DNA of 64,000 nucleotides from Dillenia suffruticosa (taxonomy: Eukaryota > Streptophyta > Magnoliopsida > Dilleniales > Dilleniaceae), in NCBI GenBank assembly GCA_033439265.1, contig JAVTVX010000019.1, positions 18,502,039 through 18,566,038 on the forward strand, written 5' to 3'. The notes beneath the pieces were generated by a model. It worked only from the letters and a program-made list of their open reading frames with translations. It had not been told where the DNA came from and did no database searches. Numbering within the stretch: the first letter of the stretch is position 1; the number at the start of each line of letters is the position of its first letter. Of the stretch, positions 59,973 through 64,000 are shown in pieces. The translations under genes and the position numbers were made by a program.

Positions 59973-60644
59973 CCCTTTGTTTCGTATGAGTTACCTGCTG
60001 GCCATGTGAATGTGCACACCCAATGTAGGACATTTAAGAAACACGGTTTTGAAATTTCATAAAACGAATGAAATTATATTGAAAGAAAACATAAACGAGT
60101 ATATAAGAAAAATGAATATACTATTAACAGAAGGAACATTAGTGCTGGCTTAGCACCCCACCAAAAAAATAAATAAATAAATAAAGAAAACTTCTATAAA
60201 GTTGTTTTTTTATAAAGAAAAAAGGAAATAGAGAAGAAAACAAAATTCTAAAACATAATAACTATGGTTATTTCTGATCATGAAAAGGAAGCAAAAATTG
60301 CAATTTTGGTAATACTAGAGAATATTTTCCATAAAAATTTGAGCAATTTCAAACATGTAGAAATTTTTTGCAAAACAAAACTTTTTCTTGAAGAAATATA
60401 TTTTATAATTTTCCAAATTTCGTGCAAAGGGAAAAGGCAAAGTAATCAACCTAGTAAACTTCTCAAAAGAAACAAAAGTTTGCAATAAATAAATTTCTCA
60501 ATTTATGAAGTGTTGGAGAATTGAAATTTGGGCCCTTTTTTTTTTTTCAACATAGCTCATAAGAAAATGAATCACTAATTCATATTTTGAGAAAATAATC
60601 TTTTCCGTTATGTGAAATGCCTAGAACCAAAATAGGGATTATGT

Positions 60645-60737
60645 GTTCCCAAGTGAATAGCCTAATTGTCAAAATCCTCCTCCCTAACCTAAAAATTATA
60701 TGTTTGAATCTCTATATAACTCAAAAAAAAAAAAAAA
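60645..60737 (+). mobile_element. Very short tRNA-derived SINE, second copy
   Basis: 93 bp including an A tail, flanked by AGGGATTATGT (60634-60644 and 60738-60748). TTCCCAAGTGAATAGCCTAA, TCCTCCTCCCTAACCT, GTTTGAATCTC and a TATAAC end align over the full length with the element at 25014. Confidence 0.88.
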
Positions 60738-60829
60738 AGGGATTATGTCATTACAATAATTCAAATTTTCTTCTATATTTATTTTAGTACTTTTTTACGT
60801 TTTATAAATGTCATTAAATGAAGGAGTGA

Positions 60830-61395
60830 TAAAAGGAAAAATGTCGGAACCAACGTCAGAAAAAAAAATCATGGAAAATGCCGACGTTTCATGGAAAAAC
60901 GTCAAGGAAACCTTTCCTAACGTAATACACCAAAAGTCGTTTAAACGAGAGTTTTCCCAATGTTTTGATGGGCGAACGTCGAGAAAGTGTGCAACGTTTC
61001 CTTTCCTGATGTTTGACAAAGAAAATATCGGGAAAGTTTAAAATCTTTTTCAACATTTGTTCCATTAAATGTCAGCATAGGATAGTCAGAAATGTAGCTC
61101 CTAAACATTGGCAATGACCATCCAATATATTTTTTTGTGGTTATATAATGATTAGAACCCTAAATCTTAGTATTAGAGAAATAAAATTATAACCATCAGA
61201 CTCTCTATTCGAAAACAATTACCATATTGCCTAAAAAATATCGGTAATGATATGAAATTCAATCGCTGTTTTAGCAAACATTGAGAAAGGCTTTAAACTT
61301 TCCTAACGTTTACTTCTTCCAATGTCGGGAAAGGTTGCACACCTTCTTGACGTTTGCTTCTCCGAAGGTTAGCAAAGTTTGTTTTCTATCGACAT
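60830..61395. mobile_element. Cluster of AACGTCGGGAAAG motifs, possible DNA-transposon subterminal region
   Basis: Variants of AACGTCGGGAAAGG and the reverse (CTTTCCTAACGTT, CTTTCCTGATGTTT) occur at least ten times in both orientations. Such arrays are typical of subterminal repeats of CACTA-like elements. No CACTA end or transposase is visible. A 77-codon frame here (60808-61041) is best explained by the repeats. Confidence 0.5.
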
Positions 61396-61399
61396 GTTT

Positions 61400-62040
61400 T
61401 GTTTCATTACAATTGGTTTGCAAAACCTGGTTATAAGACAATAATATCTACACTTTATTTCATAATTTCTAATATTTATATTTCATCCATATGTAATATT
61501 TCAAATATCAAAGGATAACTTCAAGCAATCATAAATCACAAACATAATATACAATACCAAATATCCAACAAATACACATATATGATTTCAACCTTAAATT
61601 TACGTATAATAGTTAAAATGTATCTATATTAATATTTTCTAAAATAGTTTATACAAAATATTCCATAACAAAAATTAATCTCAAGACATACGTTTGTTGC
61701 CAATGACTTAGAACCACGAGCGTGAGTATCTATTTGTTGCCATCTAATTTTCTTCCTTACTTCTAATTATTCTTACAAAATATATTAACTTATTATCATA
61801 TCATAATCATATAAAAATAAACAATATAAAAGTAAACAATATAAAATTATTCAAATGACTATTCGTATCAAAAGAGAGTGTTATTAGAACTTTTAAAATA
61901 ATAGTAGTAATAATACATATGACAAATACAAAAATACAAAAAAAGAGGTAAAAAAAATTATCTAAAAGTCAAAAAATAAGGTATACAATGAACTATACAA
62001 GAGATTGGAAACTAAAAATAGAGAGAGAGTGATCTACAAA
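61400..62040. other. No gene seen
   Basis: AT-rich spacer to the left of the LINE. Confidence 0.6.
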
Positions 62041-62049
62041 ATTGTGAAG

Positions 62050-63870
62050 TTAAGGGAAAGAAATGATAAGATTTAAATGATATTAGATGCATTAAGAGTA
62101 GAACTAATAATATATTTGTAAAGAATGTGAATATAAGAAAGCATTGGCGTTAATATTTTGACAATTTTTTTAATGTTAAGAGTACAAAAGATATAAAATA
62201 TATCGAGCTACATGTAAAAGAAATTAATAGAGATTTTAAACGTAAAATTCGCTCTCATGAAGTGAAAGATACTTTAAAAAGAATGAAAAATAATAAAACT
62301 ATAAGATATGATGCCATCCCTATAGAAGTGTGGAAATATTTAAGTGAATTTGGTATAAAAGTATTAATGGATATTTTCAATAAAATTTGACAAACAAGAG
62401 AATGCCCCAAATCTAAAAGAACAGTGTAATTGTACTGTTATATAAGAATAAATGTGACATCCAAGTTTGCTCTAACTATAGAGAAATTAAATTTATGAAT
62501 CATACCATAAAACTATGAGAGAGCGTAATAGAGTATAGATTGAGAACGGAAATAAATATATCTCTAAATCAATTTGGATTTATATCAGAAAAATCTATCA
62601 TAAAAGCAATCTACTTATTAAAATATTTAACGGAGACATATAGAGAACAGAAAAGAGACCTACATATAGTATTCATAGACCCAGAAAAATCATATGATAA
62701 GATTCCTATACACTTATTGTGGTGAACGCTGATAAAAAAAGAGATATTTTTTAGATATATTATTCTCATTAGAGATATGTATGAAGGAGCAGTAACTAAT
62801 ATAAGAATTTGTGGGGGTTTGAGTGATAGTTTTCCCATTAATATTGGATTCCATCAAAATTTAGTATTAAATCCCCATACTCTTTGCAATAATAATAGAT
62901 GAAATCATAAAAAAATTCAAAATAAAATATCATAGTATATACTTTTCGCAAATGATACAGTGTTAGTTGATAAAATTAGAGAGAGTGTTAGTGATAAATT
63001 AGAGTTATTGAGACTCACACTGGAATTTAGAGAGTTTAGATTGAATAGATCGAAAACCGAATATATGAGATGTAGGTTTAACGATAATTATAGGAATGAT
63101 AAAGCAATGATTATGTTAGATGGCTAAAACGTATAAAAAAATGAACGATTTAGATATTTAGATTTCATCATTTAAAATGATTGCAATATAAATATAGATA
63201 TGAATCATAAAATTCAAGCGAGTTGGATGAAATGGAGAAAAACATCCGGAGTTTTTTGCGATCGCACGATATCATTGTATTTGAAGGGAAAGTTTTATAG
63301 GATCGCGGTTAGATCTGTACTATTGTATGATAATGAATGTTGGATTATTAAACAACGACAAAAATAAAAAATAGTTATAACAAAAATGAAAATGTTAAGG
63401 TAAATGTGTGGAAAAATTAGAAAAAATAAAATTAGAAATGAAGAGATTCGTAACAAAATGAGATTTAATTCAATTGTAGATAAAATGCGAAAATGTCGTC
63501 TAAGGTGGTTCGAGTATGTACAAAGAAGACTCAAAATGCATTAGTTAAGAGAATCGAGAACTTAAATATAAGAGAAATAGTAAAACGTAGAGATAGATCG
63601 CTGAAAATTTGGATGCAAGTCATCCATAAAAATATGAAAATTAAAAGTTTAGAAAATAAAATGATTTTGGATAGAAATGAATGACGTAGAAAAATTCGAA
63701 CAATTTAAATCAATATATTTTAAATATTTATCTACTGATTTATTTTTTTTGTTTTTTTTATATTTATATTTATATTTATATTTTCTCTATTTTTTTTTAA
63801 ATTTGCTTTTCAAATAACTGAGTCTAAATATTAAGATTAAAATGTAGTTTGTTGTTGTATGTTATTGTCT
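62050..63870 (+). mobile_element. Decayed LINE reverse transcriptase with 3' tail
   Basis: Across frames the plus strand shows RSHEVKDTLKRMKNNKTIRY, DAIPIEVWKYLSEFGIKVLM; then INLDL/NQFGFISEKSIIKAIYLL, KYLTE; then DLHIVFIDPEKSYDKIPIHL (RT motif with Asp kept); then RDMYEGAVTNI; then relics of the palm motif (FANDTVLVD for FADD). The C-terminal part MRKCRLRWFEYVQRR follows, and a GATTAAAATGTAGTTTG-TTGTTGT tail near 63831-63860. Many stops and shifts make it dead. Order and motifs are those of plant non-LTR (L1-type) elements. Confidence 0.88.
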
Positions 63871-64000
63871 TTTCATACTTTGAATATCAACCAATTGGAA
63901 GTATACGTGGGATTCAAAATTTAAATTTAAAATAATGAAGAAAGAGGGACAAAAAAAGTATAAAATTAAAATTGAACTTTGGAATTGATGGAATATATAT

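Noticed and set aside
60808-61041. 77-codon frame starting MSEPTSEKK
   Set aside because: It is built from the AACGTCGGGAAAG motif array, and the opposite strand is equally open.

Overview
The window looks like nuclear DNA from a flowering plant, probably a eudicot. It is AT-rich, has long introns, and is full of degraded retroelements and tRNA-derived SINEs. Plant-type GT-AG exons code for a mitochondrial carrier of the ADNT1 type. No intact protein-coding gene was found; nearly all short open frames are chance frames in AT-rich DNA or pieces of dead transposons.

Layout: (1) 1-3.3 kb, minus strand: decayed Ty3/gypsy pol (Tat/Ogre-like), running off the left edge, followed by a 111-bp direct duplication. 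(2) 6.28-25.92 kb, minus strand: an intron-containing ADNT1-like adenine nucleotide carrier. Exons 1 and 3-8 can be read one by one. It carries a nonsense codon in exon 1, an undetectable exon 2 with no AG before exon 3, a 4-nt loss at the end of exon 5, and a 1-nt loss plus a second stop in exon 7, so it is called a pseudogene. (3) Its last intron (6365-15231, 8.87 kb) holds, on the opposite strand, a tandem array of 24 tRNA-Lys(CTT) genes and relics in units of about 350 bp. A block of seven units (about 2.64 kb) is itself duplicated. Only two tRNA copies (12341 and 13099) are structurally intact. (4) Intron 1 and other introns carry LINE 3' ends, a very short SINE with a clear target-site duplication, a palindromic motif cluster and two unidentified exon-like segments on the plus strand. 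(5) 26.1-33.5 kb: very AT-rich DNA with many palindromic GTTCTGC/GCAGAAC motifs, including three tandem units of 0.8-0.9 kb. (6) About 34.0-36.55 kb: a long LTR-like sequence with a GC-rich head. (7) 36.6-62 kb: gene-poor DNA with numerous tRNA-derived SINEs (several with target-site duplications), microsatellites, an inverted minisatellite, a small GC-rich duplication and a possible DNA-transposon end. (8) 62.0-63.9 kb, plus strand: a decayed LINE reverse transcriptase, the same family as the truncated LINE at 17.4-17.9 kb.

The most notable structure is the tRNA-Lys(CTT) tandem array with higher-order organisation inside the last intron of an antisense carrier pseudogene.
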